Source: Xanthobacteraceae bacterium 501b
Lineage (GTDB): Bacteria; Pseudomonadota; Alphaproteobacteria; Rhizobiales; Xanthobacteraceae
NCBI GenBank assembly: GCA_000378025.1
Contig: KB899087.1
Coordinates: 3,038,001 to 3,102,000, forward strand
Length of the DNA: 64,000 nucleotides
Direction: 5' to 3'
This document shows, piece by piece, positions 27,995-38,275 of this stretch. The translations under genes and the position numbers were made by a program. Below the pieces are notes generated by a model that was given only the letters and a program-made list of their open reading frames with translations, searched no databases and had not been told where the DNA came from. Every line of letters starts with the position of its first letter. Positions within the stretch are counted from its first letter, which is position 1.

Positions 27995-28714
27995 TCAGTC
28001 CTTCGAGCGCGCAATGGCCTCTTCGGCCTCGGCGATGGCCTCCGGCGTGCCGACATGCATCCACACCCCTTCCATGCGCTGGCCATAAAGCCGGCCGGCC
28101 TCGGCGGCGCGGCGGAACAGTCGGCTCAGCGAGAAGGCGCCCTCCGGCACGTCGCGGAAGATACCGGGGGAAACCACCGCCGCGCCAGCATAGACGAAAG
28201 GCACGGTAAGGCGTTCCGGCCGGGGAGTGAGGCGGCCCTCGCCGTCCATCAGGAAATCGCCGCGCCCTTCATAGCCGATGGAGATCACGGCCGGCGCCAG
28301 CAGCAGGCAGATGTCCATCAGCGCGGGGTCGAAGCGGGCGGCGAGCGTCGGCAGGTTCGGGCGGATGCCCTCGATCCAGATCGTGTCGGCATTGACGACG
28401 AAGAACGGGTCGGACCCGAGCAGCGGCAGCGCCCGGGCGATGCCGCCGCCAGTCTCCAGCAGGGCGTCGCGCTCGTCGGAGAGCACGATGCGCGGCCGGG
28501 TGCGGGAGGCCAGATGGCGCTCCAGCAGGTCGGCATGGGCGTGCAGGTTGACCACGGCGGTCGTGACGCCGGCCGCGTCCAGCCGGTCGAGCGCGACGTC
28601 GATCAGCGTTCGTCCATTAACTTCGACCATCGGCTTGGGCAGGCGATCGGTGATCGGGCGCATGCGCGTGCCGAGGCCGGCGGCGAGCACCATGGCAGTG
28701 GTGATGGCGGTCAT
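27995..28714 (-). CDS. murU: N-acetylmuramate-1-phosphate uridylyltransferase-like (MurU)
   Basis: 239 residues with the nucleotidyltransferase fold: MVLAAGLGTRMRPITDRLPKPM at the start (GxGTRM loop and Lys), and a metal-binding VNADTIWI. Known MurU makes UDP-MurNAc from MurNAc-1-phosphate in a peptidoglycan recycling bypass. The start overlaps the stop of the TsaE-AmgK gene as ATGA; AmgK is the kinase that feeds MurU, which supports the call. A generic sugar-1-phosphate nucleotidyltransferase remains possible. Confidence 0.82.
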   Translation of the reverse strand: MTAITTAMVLAAGLGTRMRPITDRLPKPMVEVNGRTLIDVALDRLDAAGVTTAVVNLHAHADLLERHLASRTRPRIVLSDERDALLETGGGIARALPLLGSDPFFVVNADTIWIEGIRPNLPTLAARFDPALMDICLLLAPAVISIGYEGRGDFLMDGEGRLTPRPERLTVPFVYAGAAVVSPGIFRDVPEGAFSLSRLFRRAAEAGRLYGQRMEGVWMHVGTPEAIAEAEEAIARSKD

Positions 28715-30396
28715 GAACGGCCGGGCTCGTTCGACGTGGGAGACGCGGGGGACGGCGCGGACGGCGCCGAAGAGGGGGCGGCCGGCGCTTTGGCCGCGAC
28801 GGGAAACACCGCCGGCCGCACGCCGGGCGGCAGCCGCGAGGTGCCCGGCGCCGGCACATGGTCCTTGTACCAGCTCGCCAGCCCGCCGAGTTCGGGGAAG
28901 GACAGGCAGCGCTGGAGATAGCCCCAGATGCGCGGTAGGTGGGCGAGATAGACCGGCTTGCGGTCGCGCTGGTTCAGCCGGGCGAAGATGCCGAGGATCT
29001 TGGTGGCGCGCTGGGCGCCCATCACCGCATAGGAGGCGGCGAAGCCCTTGGTGTCGAAGGAGGCATCGCCCGCCCGGCGCGCCTTCACATAGCGGGTGAG
29101 CAAGGCGAGCTCGAGCGCTTCGGGCACGTCCACCCGCGCATCCTGCGCCAGCGAGACGAGGTCATAGGCGGCCGGGCCCATTACCGCGTCCTGGAAGTCC
29201 AGAAGGCCGACCCGTGCCAGCCCGGCGCGCTCGGGCAGCCACATCAGGTTCGGCGAATGATAGTCGCGCAGCACCCACACCGGCTTCTGCGCCAGCGAGG
29301 GCGCCAGCGCCGCCGCCCAGAGCTGGCGGAAGGAGCGGTGGGCGTCCGGCGACACCCGTGTGCCGGCATGGGGCAGGTACCAGTCGAGCAGCAGTTCAAC
29401 CTCGATCATCATCGCGTCGAGATCATAGGGCGGCAGGCGGTGGTCGAGGCCAGTGGTGACGGAGACCGTCGACGGCAGGTCCTGCCCGTGCAGCGCCGCC
29501 AGCACGTCGACCGCGAGTTCGTAGCGCTCCGCCACCGGCGCCGGCGGCGTGCCTTCCAGCACGCCCTCGCGGCCGAGATCCTCGATCACAAGCAGGCCGG
29601 CATCGAGATCGCCGCCATAGATCGCCGGCGCCGAGAAGCCGCGCGCCCGCAGCGCCCGCGCCATGGCTACAAAGGGCTTCACGTCCTCGGCGAGATGGGC
29701 GATGGCGCTATAGGGCTTGCCGCCGCGCACTGGCGGGCCGTCGGCGCGGCGCGGCGAATTCATCAGTACGGCGTTGCGCTTGGCGCCGATCAGCCGCTCA
29801 TAGCTGCGGGCGGAAGCGTCGCCCTGCAGGAAACGGCGCTGCGCCGGGCCGAAGCCCACCTGGTCGATCAGCGCCCGGATCGCCTTCATGCGGTAGAGCC
29901 CGCCCGCCATCCGTCCATAGCCGAACAGGCGCACCCGGCGCATCTTCTCGGCGCCCTCGGCGGGAAGGGTGATGTGCACTTCCATCCGGTCCGGCTGCAG
30001 CACGGCGCCCTCGGCGCGCTCGGCCCATTCCACCAGCGTCACCGCCCCGTCGGTCTGTTCGGTCCAGCCCAGCTCATCCAGCTCGGACGGATCGCCGAGG
30101 CGGTAGAGATCGGCATGCACCACGCGGTGGCGCGGCAGGTCGTAGGTCTGCATCAGGGTGAAGGTGGGGCTCGGCACTTCGAGGTTCGAATCGCCAGCGA
30201 GTTCGCGGATGATCGCCCGCGCCAGCGTGGTCTTGCCAGCGCCGAGATCGCCGCCGAGCGTCACCAGGTCGCCCGGCCGCAGCAGGGCGGCGAGGTCCAT
30301 GGCGAGCCGCCCGGTGGCGGTCTCGTCCGGCAGCACGACGTCCCAGTGCGCCACCGGCGAGGTGGGAACGGAACCCGTGTTGCGGCTGTCGATCAT
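28711..30396 (-). CDS. TsaE-AmgK fusion (tRNA t6A ATPase + sugar kinase)
   Basis: 561 residues in two parts. Residues 1-160 are TsaE, the ATPase for tRNA threonylcarbamoyl-adenosine synthesis, with Walker A GGDLGAGKTT, SPTFTLMQTY, HADLYRL and LVEWAER. Residues about 175-515 are an aminoglycoside-phosphotransferase-type kinase like AmgK, with LLVIEDLG, catalytic RDYHSPNLMW and LLDFQDAVMGP. The C-terminal ~45 residues are Pro/Ala-rich. The fusion of an essential tRNA enzyme to a wall-sugar kinase is recurrent in this order. It starts 4 bases after the kinase gene upstream. Confidence 0.9.
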   Translation of the reverse strand: MIDSRNTGSVPTSPVAHWDVVLPDETATGRLAMDLAALLRPGDLVTLGGDLGAGKTTLARAIIRELAGDSNLEVPSPTFTLMQTYDLPRHRVVHADLYRLGDPSELDELGWTEQTDGAVTLVEWAERAEGAVLQPDRMEVHITLPAEGAEKMRRVRLFGYGRMAGGLYRMKAIRALIDQVGFGPAQRRFLQGDASARSYERLIGAKRNAVLMNSPRRADGPPVRGGKPYSAIAHLAEDVKPFVAMARALRARGFSAPAIYGGDLDAGLLVIEDLGREGVLEGTPPAPVAERYELAVDVLAALHGQDLPSTVSVTTGLDHRLPPYDLDAMMIEVELLLDWYLPHAGTRVSPDAHRSFRQLWAAALAPSLAQKPVWVLRDYHSPNLMWLPERAGLARVGLLDFQDAVMGPAAYDLVSLAQDARVDVPEALELALLTRYVKARRAGDASFDTKGFAASYAVMGAQRATKILGIFARLNQRDRKPVYLAHLPRIWGYLQRCLSFPELGGLASWYKDHVPAPGTSRLPPGVRPAVFPVAAKAPAAPSSAPSAPSPASPTSNEPGRS

Positions 30397-30400
30397 CGCT

Positions 30401-33076
30401 CTACTCCGCCGCGTCCCGGCCGGCGTCCGCCGCGCGGGGGAAGGTGCAGGTGACGAGCGTACCCCCGCCCGGCGCCGCGCTCAGGCTCACTGTACCGCCA
30501 TGCAGCGCCACCAGCGAGCGCACGATGGAGAGGCCGAGCCCGACGCCGCGATGGCGCGAGCCGGCGGTGTGGCTCTCGAAGCGGTCGAACACCCGCGCGC
30601 CGATTTCCGGCGGGATGCCCGGCCCGGTGTCGCGCACGCGGAACACCACCTTGTCGTCCCGCCGCTCGGCCGCGAGCGTGATGGTGGAGCCCTCGGGCGC
30701 GAAGCCGACGGCATTGGAAAGCAGGTTGTACAGCACCTGCCGCACCCGCTTGCCGTCCGCACGGAAGGTGCCGGCGGCCGGCGGCAGTTCGATGGAGAGG
30801 CGAATGCCGCCCTCGGCGAGGCGGTCGCGCACCCCTTCCGCCGCCGCCTCCATCGCCGCGCGCAGATCGACCTCGCCCAATTCCAGCGTCATCGCGCCGG
30901 CGTCGATGGTGGCGAGGTCGAGAATGTCGTTGATGATCGCCAGCAGCGCCGCGCTACTCTCGGTGATGTGGTTCACATAGGCGCGCTGCTTGGGGTTGAG
31001 CGGACCGATGCCGGTGTCGTCCAGCAGCTGGGCGAAGCCGATGATCGTCGTCAGCGGCGAGCGCAGCTCATAGGAGACATGGCCGACAAAAGTGCTCTTG
31101 AGGTGGTCGGCGGCGACCAGCGCCTCGTTGCGCTCCACCAGCGCGCGCTCGACCTGCACGCTGTCGGTGATGTCGCGCAGCGTCACCAGCGTGCCGCCAT
31201 CCGGCAGCGGCTGGGTGGAACCGTCGAGAATGATGCCGTCGCTGCGCTCCATGCGGAACTCGGTCGGCACCCTCGCCTCGATGCCGGTGACGGCGGCACG
31301 CAGCCTTGGCCACACTGTGCCGTCGGCGGTCAGCCGACGGCAGGCCTCGGCCACCGCGTCGATATGGGGATGGGCGCCAAGCGCGGCCTTGTCGAGCTTC
31401 CACAGCTGCCGGAAAGCGGAATTGGAGAGGCCGAGCCGCCCGTCGCTGCCGAACACCGCCACCGCCTCGGCCAGCGCGTCCAGCGTCTCGCTCTGGATGC
31501 GGGTGAGCGAGTTGAAGCGGCTTTCCAGCGCCAGGCGCTCGGTCACCTCGTCGAACAGATAGGTGACGCCGCCCTCGGGGTTCGGGGCGGTAACGACGCG
31601 CAGCGTGCGCCCGCCCGGCAAATGCCACCAGTGCTCGCGCGGCTCGATGGCGCGGTAGGCGCCATGCAGATCCTCGCGCCAGACGCGGAAATCCGCCTGT
31701 TCCGGCAGGCGCCGCGCCGCCCGCAGCCGGTCGAGCACCGCGCCGTCGGTCGGCCGGTCGTCGAGAAAGGCGGCGTCGAGCTCGAACAGGCTGGCATAGG
31801 CGGCATTGTGGAACACCAGCCGCTGGTCGGCGCCGAAGATCGCCACGGCGGTGGCCAGCTGGTCGAGCGTGCGGCGATGGGCGCCGACGACATGGGCGAG
31901 CTCGGCCCGCACCGTCTCGGCCTCGGTGGCGTCGAGCGCGATGCCGGCGGCGCCGCCGCCAACAGGCACTTCCAGCACGTCGCGCACCTGCCGCGTGCCG
32001 GCGATCACGACCGGCAGGCGCGCCTTGAAGGGCTGGCTGTCCGCGTGCAGCGCCTGCGCCCGGGTCCGGGTCTGCCGGTCGAGCAGCGACAGGTCGCGCT
32101 GGGTCGCGTCATGGCCGTCGCGCGCTTCCACCGCATGGGCGTAGGCGGCATTGCTCCAGCGCAGCTTTCCGTCCTCGCCCCCGACCCAGACCGGGGCGGG
32201 CAGCGCCTCCAGCAGCGCGCGCAGCGCCGAGGTCTCGTCGTCAAGCGCGCGATAGGCGGCCTCAAGCCGCGCCTGGTCGAGCCGCACGCCGGTAATGTCG
32301 CGCAGCCGCAGCACCACGGCCGAGCCGACGGGCCGCCCCTCCGCCTCGACGAAGCGGCCATCCTGCGTCGCCAGCGTGGCGGTGAGTGGCGCGCCGCGGG
32401 CCCGCAGCCGATCCACCGCCGCCTCGATCTCGCCCGCCGAGGCCGGGCTGAGCCAGACGCCAAAGGCGAGGATGCGCGCGGGGGCGGCGACGCCGGTGAA
32501 GGCGGGGGTGTTACCGATGATCTCCGGCTCCGCAGCGGGATCGCGCCAGACCACGACGATCTGCGGCTCGGCCATCAAGAGGGCCCGCGCCTCGTCGATC
32601 TGCGCTTCCAGCCGGGCGATCTCGCCAAACGCCTCCGCCTCGCGGCGCAGCGACTGCCGGCGGTAGCGCAAATGCACGATGGCGGTGGTGGCGGCGAAGA
32701 CGATGAGGCCGACGACGAGGGCTAGCCCGATCAGCGCGCTCGGGTCCTGCACCGCCAACACGGCGAACAGCCCGTCGGCGGCGGGCTGCCCGGCGGGCTG
32801 GGCCTGTGCGGCAGACTGGGCTTGGACGGGAAGGTTGTGGACGGCAAGGCCGAAGCTGGCCACACCCGCGACCTTGGCCGGCGGGGCGGCAAGAACGCGC
32901 GCCATCTGGCGGGCAAGGCGCCTCAGCAGACGCGCGGCGCGGCGTCGCCACTGGCGCGGGGCCAGGCGGTCAACAAAGCGGCCGACAAAGCTGGGAACCG
33001 GGCGTGAACCACCGGCGGCGCGCGCGTTGGCGCGCCAGCCGTCTTCTGTCCCGCCCTTGCCGGCCGGATGCGCCAT
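30401..33076 (-). CDS. DivL-like PAS sensor kinase with Tyr at the phospho-site
   Basis: 891 residues from ATG 33076 (GGGGAGG upstream; a GTG at 33139 is an alternative). An N-terminal basic segment, one membrane helix (ALIGLALVVGLIVFAATTAIV), several PAS domains, then HisKA and ATPase domains. The acceptor box reads HVSYELRSPL with tyrosine (about Y669) where histidine is normal (SHELR). The ATPase part is intact: NLLSNAV, DTGPGIPP, VFDRF, GVGLGLSIV. Tyr here is the hallmark of DivL, a cell-cycle regulator of CckA/CtrA. The gene order with tsaE, addB and addA also fits. Confidence 0.85.
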   Translation of the reverse strand: MAHPAGKGGTEDGWRANARAAGGSRPVPSFVGRFVDRLAPRQWRRRAARLLRRLARQMARVLAAPPAKVAGVASFGLAVHNLPVQAQSAAQAQPAGQPAADGLFAVLAVQDPSALIGLALVVGLIVFAATTAIVHLRYRRQSLRREAEAFGEIARLEAQIDEARALLMAEPQIVVVWRDPAAEPEIIGNTPAFTGVAAPARILAFGVWLSPASAGEIEAAVDRLRARGAPLTATLATQDGRFVEAEGRPVGSAVVLRLRDITGVRLDQARLEAAYRALDDETSALRALLEALPAPVWVGGEDGKLRWSNAAYAHAVEARDGHDATQRDLSLLDRQTRTRAQALHADSQPFKARLPVVIAGTRQVRDVLEVPVGGGAAGIALDATEAETVRAELAHVVGAHRRTLDQLATAVAIFGADQRLVFHNAAYASLFELDAAFLDDRPTDGAVLDRLRAARRLPEQADFRVWREDLHGAYRAIEPREHWWHLPGGRTLRVVTAPNPEGGVTYLFDEVTERLALESRFNSLTRIQSETLDALAEAVAVFGSDGRLGLSNSAFRQLWKLDKAALGAHPHIDAVAEACRRLTADGTVWPRLRAAVTGIEARVPTEFRMERSDGIILDGSTQPLPDGGTLVTLRDITDSVQVERALVERNEALVAADHLKSTFVGHVSYELRSPLTTIIGFAQLLDDTGIGPLNPKQRAYVNHITESSAALLAIINDILDLATIDAGAMTLELGEVDLRAAMEAAAEGVRDRLAEGGIRLSIELPPAAGTFRADGKRVRQVLYNLLSNAVGFAPEGSTITLAAERRDDKVVFRVRDTGPGIPPEIGARVFDRFESHTAGSRHRGVGLGLSIVRSLVALHGGTVSLSAAPGGGTLVTCTFPRAADAGRDAAE

Positions 33077-33221
33077 CCGCGCCCGCCTCCCCTTGCCGAC
33101 TGCCGCCCTCCGGCAGGCGCCCCGCCCATGGCGAGGCACCGAATCAACGCGACTTTATCGAAGCCGGAGTCGCACTAGAAGGGCCGGGGCCGCGCTACAC
33201 AGGCCAAGGATCAAAGTCCGG

Positions 33222-34202
<981 letters not shown>

Positions 34203-34299
34203 GGGTGCCTCCAGCAAGCGGGCCGGCAAACTGGCGCGGCCCGTCAGTAGCGAATTGTTCTTCAACGAACGGTTTTCGCTGGCAGGGCTAACATATTCA

Positions 34300-34312
34300 C
34301 GACTCAAAGTCG
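34300..34312. promoter_or_regulatory. short inverted repeat upstream of cysK
   Basis: CGACTCAAAGTCG, two five-base arms around CAA, in the AT-rich 132-base gap between the Rrf2 gene and cysK. Its place suggests an operator for the Rrf2 protein, but the arms are short and no second copy was seen. Confidence 0.35.
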
Positions 34313-34334
34313 AGAAAACAAATTATCTACAAAA

Positions 34335-34778
34335 TCAAATGGTGAAATCGATGCCCTCGGGCATGCCCTTGCGCAGCGTGTTTTGCGCGGCGGCGCGGCA
34401 GAGGTCTTCCACCGTCACCGCGTCCAGCGCCGCCTCGAAGGCACGCTCCGCCTCGGCCACCGCCGGCTGCACGATATCGCGGACGATGGGGGGGAAGGCA
34501 TCCAGCGCCTCCTCGCTCTCGGCCTCGACCACGCGCACCACTTCCGCCACCGTGATCCGCCGCCGCTCGCGCGCCAGCTCATAGCCGCCGCGCGGGCCGC
34601 GCACGCCCTTCAGCACCCCGGCGTGAACGAGGGCCTGCAGCACCGGCTCGAGATGGCGGGGCGGCAATTCGTGCCGCGCGGCGAGCGCCTTGGCCGCCAC
34701 CGGCATGCCGCGGGCGTGCAGCGCGACGTCGACGACGGCGGCGATGGCGAGGAGGCTTTTATCGGAGAGGCGCGGCAT
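34335..34778 (-). CDS. Rrf2-family regulator without Fe-S cysteines
   Basis: 147 residues. Winged helix (LLAIAAVVDVALHARGMPVAAKALA, then LPPRHLEPVLQALVHAGVLKGVRGPRGGYEL) is classic Rrf2. Only one cysteine is present (VEDLCRAAA), so the three-Cys iron-sulfur site of IscR/NsrR is missing. This is like CymR of Bacillus, which controls cysteine metabolism through CysK. Direct neighbourhood with cysK fits that role by inference. Confidence 0.88.
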   Translation of the reverse strand: MPRLSDKSLLAIAAVVDVALHARGMPVAAKALAARHELPPRHLEPVLQALVHAGVLKGVRGPRGGYELARERRRITVAEVVRVVEAESEEALDAFPPIVRDIVQPAVAEAERAFEAALDAVTVEDLCRAAAQNTLRKGMPEGIDFTI

Positions 34779-34787
34779 GGCTCTTGG

Positions 34788-35261
34788 CTAGCGCGATATT
34801 TGCCGGCCGTCGAGCCCCGTGGAGCCAAATCCACCTTCTCCCCGCGTTGTTTCCTCCAAATTCCCGACCTCAACCAGATGAATGTGCGTCACCGGCGCCA
34901 CCACCATCTGGGCGATGCGCTGGCCGCGCTCCAGCACCACCGGTTCAGGGCCGAGATTGACCAGGATCACCTTCACCTCGCCGCGATAGTCGGAATCGAC
35001 CGTGCCCGGCGCATTCAGCACCGTCAGCCCCTGCTTGAGCGCGAGGCCGGAGCGCGGGCGCACCTGCGCCTCGAACCCTTCCGGCAGCGCCAGCGCCAGC
35101 CCGGTCGGCACAGCCGCGCGGGCGAGCGGGGCGAGCGTCAGCGTCTCGCCCTCCGCCAGCGCCGCCATCAGATCGAGCCCGGCCGAGCCCTGTGTGGCAT
35201 AGGCGGGAAGCGGCAGGCCCTCGCCATGTGGCAGCACGCGGACAGCAACCTCGATACTCAT
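34788..35261 (-). CDS. dut: dUTP diphosphatase
   Basis: 157 residues, homotrimeric dUTPase type. The five motifs are present: [39 protein letters not shown] and the C-terminal [10 protein letters not shown] arm. Removes dUTP and makes dUMP for thymidylate synthesis. ATG overlaps the coaBC stop as ATGA and has GGGAGAG upstream. Confidence 0.96.
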   Translation of the reverse strand: MSIEVAVRVLPHGEGLPLPAYATQGSAGLDLMAALAEGETLTLAPLARAAVPTGLALALPEGFEAQVRPRSGLALKQGLTVLNAPGTVDSDYRGEVKVILVNLGPEPVVLERGQRIAQMVVAPVTHIHLVEVGNLEETTRGEGGFGSTGLDGRQISR

Positions 35262-36487
35262 GATTCACTCTCCCTCTCGCCCAGCGCGGCGGCAATGCGG
35301 GCGATCAGCCGCGCGGCGACCTCCGCCTTCGAGGCGCGTGGCCAGGCCTCGCTGCCCTCGGCGGTGATCAGATGCACTTCGTTGGTGTCGCCGCCCATCA
35401 CCCCGCCGGGAATGCCGCTATGGGCGGAGACATCATTGGCGACGATCCAGTCGCAGCCCTTGCGGGCGCGCTTGGCCTGCGCATAGGCCACCACATTCTG
35501 CGTCTCCGCCGCGAAGCCGATGACGAGGCGCGGCCGGCCGCTGGTGCGGTGCGCGATGGTGGCGAGGATGTCGGGGTTCTCGGTCAGCGCCAGCGGCGGC
35601 AGCGCGCCACCATCCTTCTTCATCTTCTCCGGCGCCTCGCTCGCGGCGCGCCAGTCGGCCACCGCAGCGGCGAAGATGGCGACATCGGCCGGCAACGCGG
35701 TCTCCACCGCCGCCAGCATGTCGCGCGCGCTTTCCACCGGGCGCAGCGTGACGCCGGGCGGCGCGGGCAGGTTCACCGGCCCGCTCACCAGCGTCACCCG
35801 CGCCCCGGCCCGCGCGGCGGCGGCGGCGATGGCGTGGCCCTGCTTGCCGGAGGAACGGTTGGCGATATAGCGCACCGGGTCGATCGGCTCATGCGTCGGG
35901 CCTGACGTGACAAGCACATGCCGCCCGCTCAGCGGCCCGCCGGCCGCCAGCATCGCCTCGACAGTGGCGACGATCTCCAGCGGCTCGGCCATGCGCCCTG
36001 CCCCGTCCTCGCCGCGCTCGGCCATGGCGCCGGCATTGGGCCCGACAAAACGGACCCCGTCGGCGGCCAGCTGCGCCGCGTTGCGGCGGGTGGCGACATT
36101 CGCCCACATGGCCGGGTTCATCGCCGGAGCGAGAAGCACGGGCCGCGTGTTCGCCAGCAGCACGGCGGAAGCGAGGTCGTCGGCGAGGCCATGCGCCATC
36201 TTCGCCATAAGATCGGCGGTGGCGGGCGCCACAATGAGAAGGTCCGCCTCGCGCGACAGGCGGATATGGCCGATATCCTGCTCCGCCTCGCGGTCGAACA
36301 GCTCGGTGAAGACGCGGTCATGGCTCAGCGCCCCGGCCGCCAGCGGGGTGATGAAATGCTGCGCGGCTGATGTCATCACCACCCGCACCGACGCGCCGCG
36401 CTCTTTCAGCCGGCGGATCAGGTCGAGGCTCTTATAGGCGGCGATGCCGCCGCCGATGATGAGCAGAAGGCGCTTGTCCTCAAGCAT
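35258..36487 (-). CDS. coaBC: bifunctional CoaBC (PPC synthetase/decarboxylase)
   Basis: 409 residues. The N-terminal CoaC flavoprotein part has [16 protein letters not shown] and an APAMNPAMW loop. The C-terminal CoaB part begins near [19 protein letters not shown] and has [12 protein letters not shown]. It converts phosphopantothenate and cysteine to phosphopantetheine in CoA synthesis. It is followed by dut (overlapping). Confidence 0.95.
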   Translation of the reverse strand: MLEDKRLLLIIGGGIAAYKSLDLIRRLKERGASVRVVMTSAAQHFITPLAAGALSHDRVFTELFDREAEQDIGHIRLSREADLLIVAPATADLMAKMAHGLADDLASAVLLANTRPVLLAPAMNPAMWANVATRRNAAQLAADGVRFVGPNAGAMAERGEDGAGRMAEPLEIVATVEAMLAAGGPLSGRHVLVTSGPTHEPIDPVRYIANRSSGKQGHAIAAAAARAGARVTLVSGPVNLPAPPGVTLRPVESARDMLAAVETALPADVAIFAAAVADWRAASEAPEKMKKDGGALPPLALTENPDILATIAHRTSGRPRLVIGFAAETQNVVAYAQAKRARKGCDWIVANDVSAHSGIPGGVMGGDTNEVHLITAEGSEAWPRASKAEVAARLIARIAAALGERESES

Positions 36488-36575
36488 GGCGTTCCCCGGG
36501 CCCGGATCGGGACATTCCGGCGTTCATACAGCCAAACGCCGATTCGGCCGAAGGGCAACCGCGAACATGCTGAAC

Positions 36576-36609
36576 GCCCGCCGCCGGCAGGAGGACACCG
36601 GCGGCGGGC
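36576..36609 (-). terminator. GC-rich hairpin after the haem protein gene
   Basis: Perfect 12-base arms (36576-36587 and 36598-36609) with a 10-base loop, 8 bases after the 36617 stop on the minus strand. There is no T-run, so termination may be partial; it separates the haem protein from coaBC. Confidence 0.6.
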
Positions 36610-36616
36610 GCGCATC

Positions 36617-38164
36617 TTAGCGCGCGAACTGAAAACGTGTCGGTGTGGGCGTGGCGAGGCTCGGCAGGAAGCTGAAATCGGACGGCGTCGTGTTATCCAC
36701 CAGCGTCGCCGCGCGGTGGCAGCCGATGCAGGAACCGACGCCGCCGGAGGCGGTGGGCTGGGTGTTGTTCTGGATGTAGGTTTCCAGCGTCGCGTTGGAG
36801 AGCAGGCCCGGCACGGCGTCGCTGGGATAGGGCGCGAGGTAGGTTTCCAGGCCGGCGCCCCATTGGGTGCCGACGAGCTGGTAATTGGCCAGCGGCGAGC
36901 CGGCGAGCGCCTTTTGCCATTGCTGGTTGAGCGCCACCGTCAGACTGTAAATCTGCCAGCAGCGCACCACCTGCGGGCCGGAATAAAGCGTGCGCGCGCC
37001 CACGCTCACCGGCTGGACATAGCCCTTGGCGTAGGGCTGGGCCGGGTTCCAGACGAAGTTGGGCAGGGTGGACAAGGGCGTGGGAGGAACGTTGGTCGTG
37101 GCGCTGGTGGACGGGACGAAATAGGACGCCGCTGCGGCGCTCGGCGCCGCGCCGCAGGAGGGCTGGTTGAGGTTCGCGCACCCGACCGGAGCGGTCGGGT
37201 CACAAGCCGCCGGTGCCAGCGGGGCGTTATCGACATGCTCGAAGGTGGACCAGATCCATTCGGGCAGCAGATTTTTGTTCGTTGCATAGTCGGGATTGCG
37301 TTGCACGATATGCATGCCGACCATGCCCACCGTCACCGTGGCGCAGATCGGCTGGGTATTGCTCACAAGGTCCGGCGCCACCGCCAGCAGCACGTTCTGG
37401 GTGATGTAGCGGCTCGCATCGTCAGTCGCCCCCAGGACACGCCAGGCGATCTTCAGCTCCATGGAGCCGCGCGCGCCCTGCGGGTCGGTGGAAGAGGCGG
37501 TGAAAGCGACGCTGTTGCCGGCCGCGACGAAGTTCGTCTGCCCCGCGACGGTGAGTAGCGTGTTGAGCAGGTTGCCGTCCGGCGCCGCGAGATAGGCGAT
37601 CTCGGTGACGTTGAGCCGCCGCTCATAGAGCGTCCAATTGCCGTTGATGTCGATCAGCGGCACATCGGTGGAGGCTTGATAATAGTCGTCATTCTTCTGG
37701 GAAGGGTTGCCCTTGCCGTCGCTGCCGATGGAAATGACCGGCAGGCCCGACGGATTGGCGCAGGAGGCCTGCACCGGCGAATTGCCGAACACGCGGTTCA
37801 CCTTCGCCCATGTCTGCCACACGCGGACGCCGGCGGCGCTGAGGCCGGTGGCGGCAGGGGCGGATTCAGTGCCGGCGATCCAGTTGAGCCCGACGAAGCT
37901 CTGCCACGACATGTTGTCGAACGGTGTCTGCGAATCGCCGGCGCTGCTCGTGGGCAATTGCCCGATGATGCCGCTGTAGCCGACCTTGTTGCCGAGCGAT
38001 GGGTCCGGCCCGATATAGGCCGGGATGATCGCGCAGGGCGCGCTGGTGCCATTGGCGCAGAACTGCGCCGCCGGCACATAGGGCGACTGGCTGTAGGCGT
38101 ATTGCGCGGCGGCGGTGGTGAGGCCTACCGCTCCGGCGAGGCACAGCATGGTGAGGGCACGCAT
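36617..38164 (-). CDS. secreted protein with single C-terminal haem c motif
   Basis: 515 residues from ATG 38164, which has GGGGAGAAGG upstream. A signal peptide is clear (RALTMLCLAGAVGLTTAAAQYA). One CxxCH haem-binding motif occurs near the C-terminus (SCIGCHRAA). The long middle part (MSWQSFVGLNWIAG, WIWSTFEHVDN and a Ser/Thr/Pro-rich linker) looks like large periplasmic single-haem proteins of unknown role. It is set between ubiB and coaBC, which are usually neighbours, and so looks inserted. It has its own terminator. Confidence 0.75.
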   Translation of the reverse strand: MRALTMLCLAGAVGLTTAAAQYAYSQSPYVPAAQFCANGTSAPCAIIPAYIGPDPSLGNKVGYSGIIGQLPTSSAGDSQTPFDNMSWQSFVGLNWIAGTESAPAATGLSAAGVRVWQTWAKVNRVFGNSPVQASCANPSGLPVISIGSDGKGNPSQKNDDYYQASTDVPLIDINGNWTLYERRLNVTEIAYLAAPDGNLLNTLLTVAGQTNFVAAGNSVAFTASSTDPQGARGSMELKIAWRVLGATDDASRYITQNVLLAVAPDLVSNTQPICATVTVGMVGMHIVQRNPDYATNKNLLPEWIWSTFEHVDNAPLAPAACDPTAPVGCANLNQPSCGAAPSAAAASYFVPSTSATTNVPPTPLSTLPNFVWNPAQPYAKGYVQPVSVGARTLYSGPQVVRCWQIYSLTVALNQQWQKALAGSPLANYQLVGTQWGAGLETYLAPYPSDAVPGLLSNATLETYIQNNTQPTASGGVGSCIGCHRAATLVDNTTPSDFSFLPSLATPTPTRFQFAR

Positions 38165-38275
38165 GGTCCTTCTCCCCGCAAAGGTTGCAGGGAGTAGCAT
38201 TACACCATTGTAACCCAGTTCGCAGCCTAAAGTTGCACAGGTCCGATTACGCAATCCGGCCTGAGGCGATCGGCT

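Noticed and set aside
30158-32725. 855-codon plus-strand open frame opposite the DivL-like kinase
   Set aside because: Antisense composition artefact; the kinase motifs on the other strand are unambiguous.
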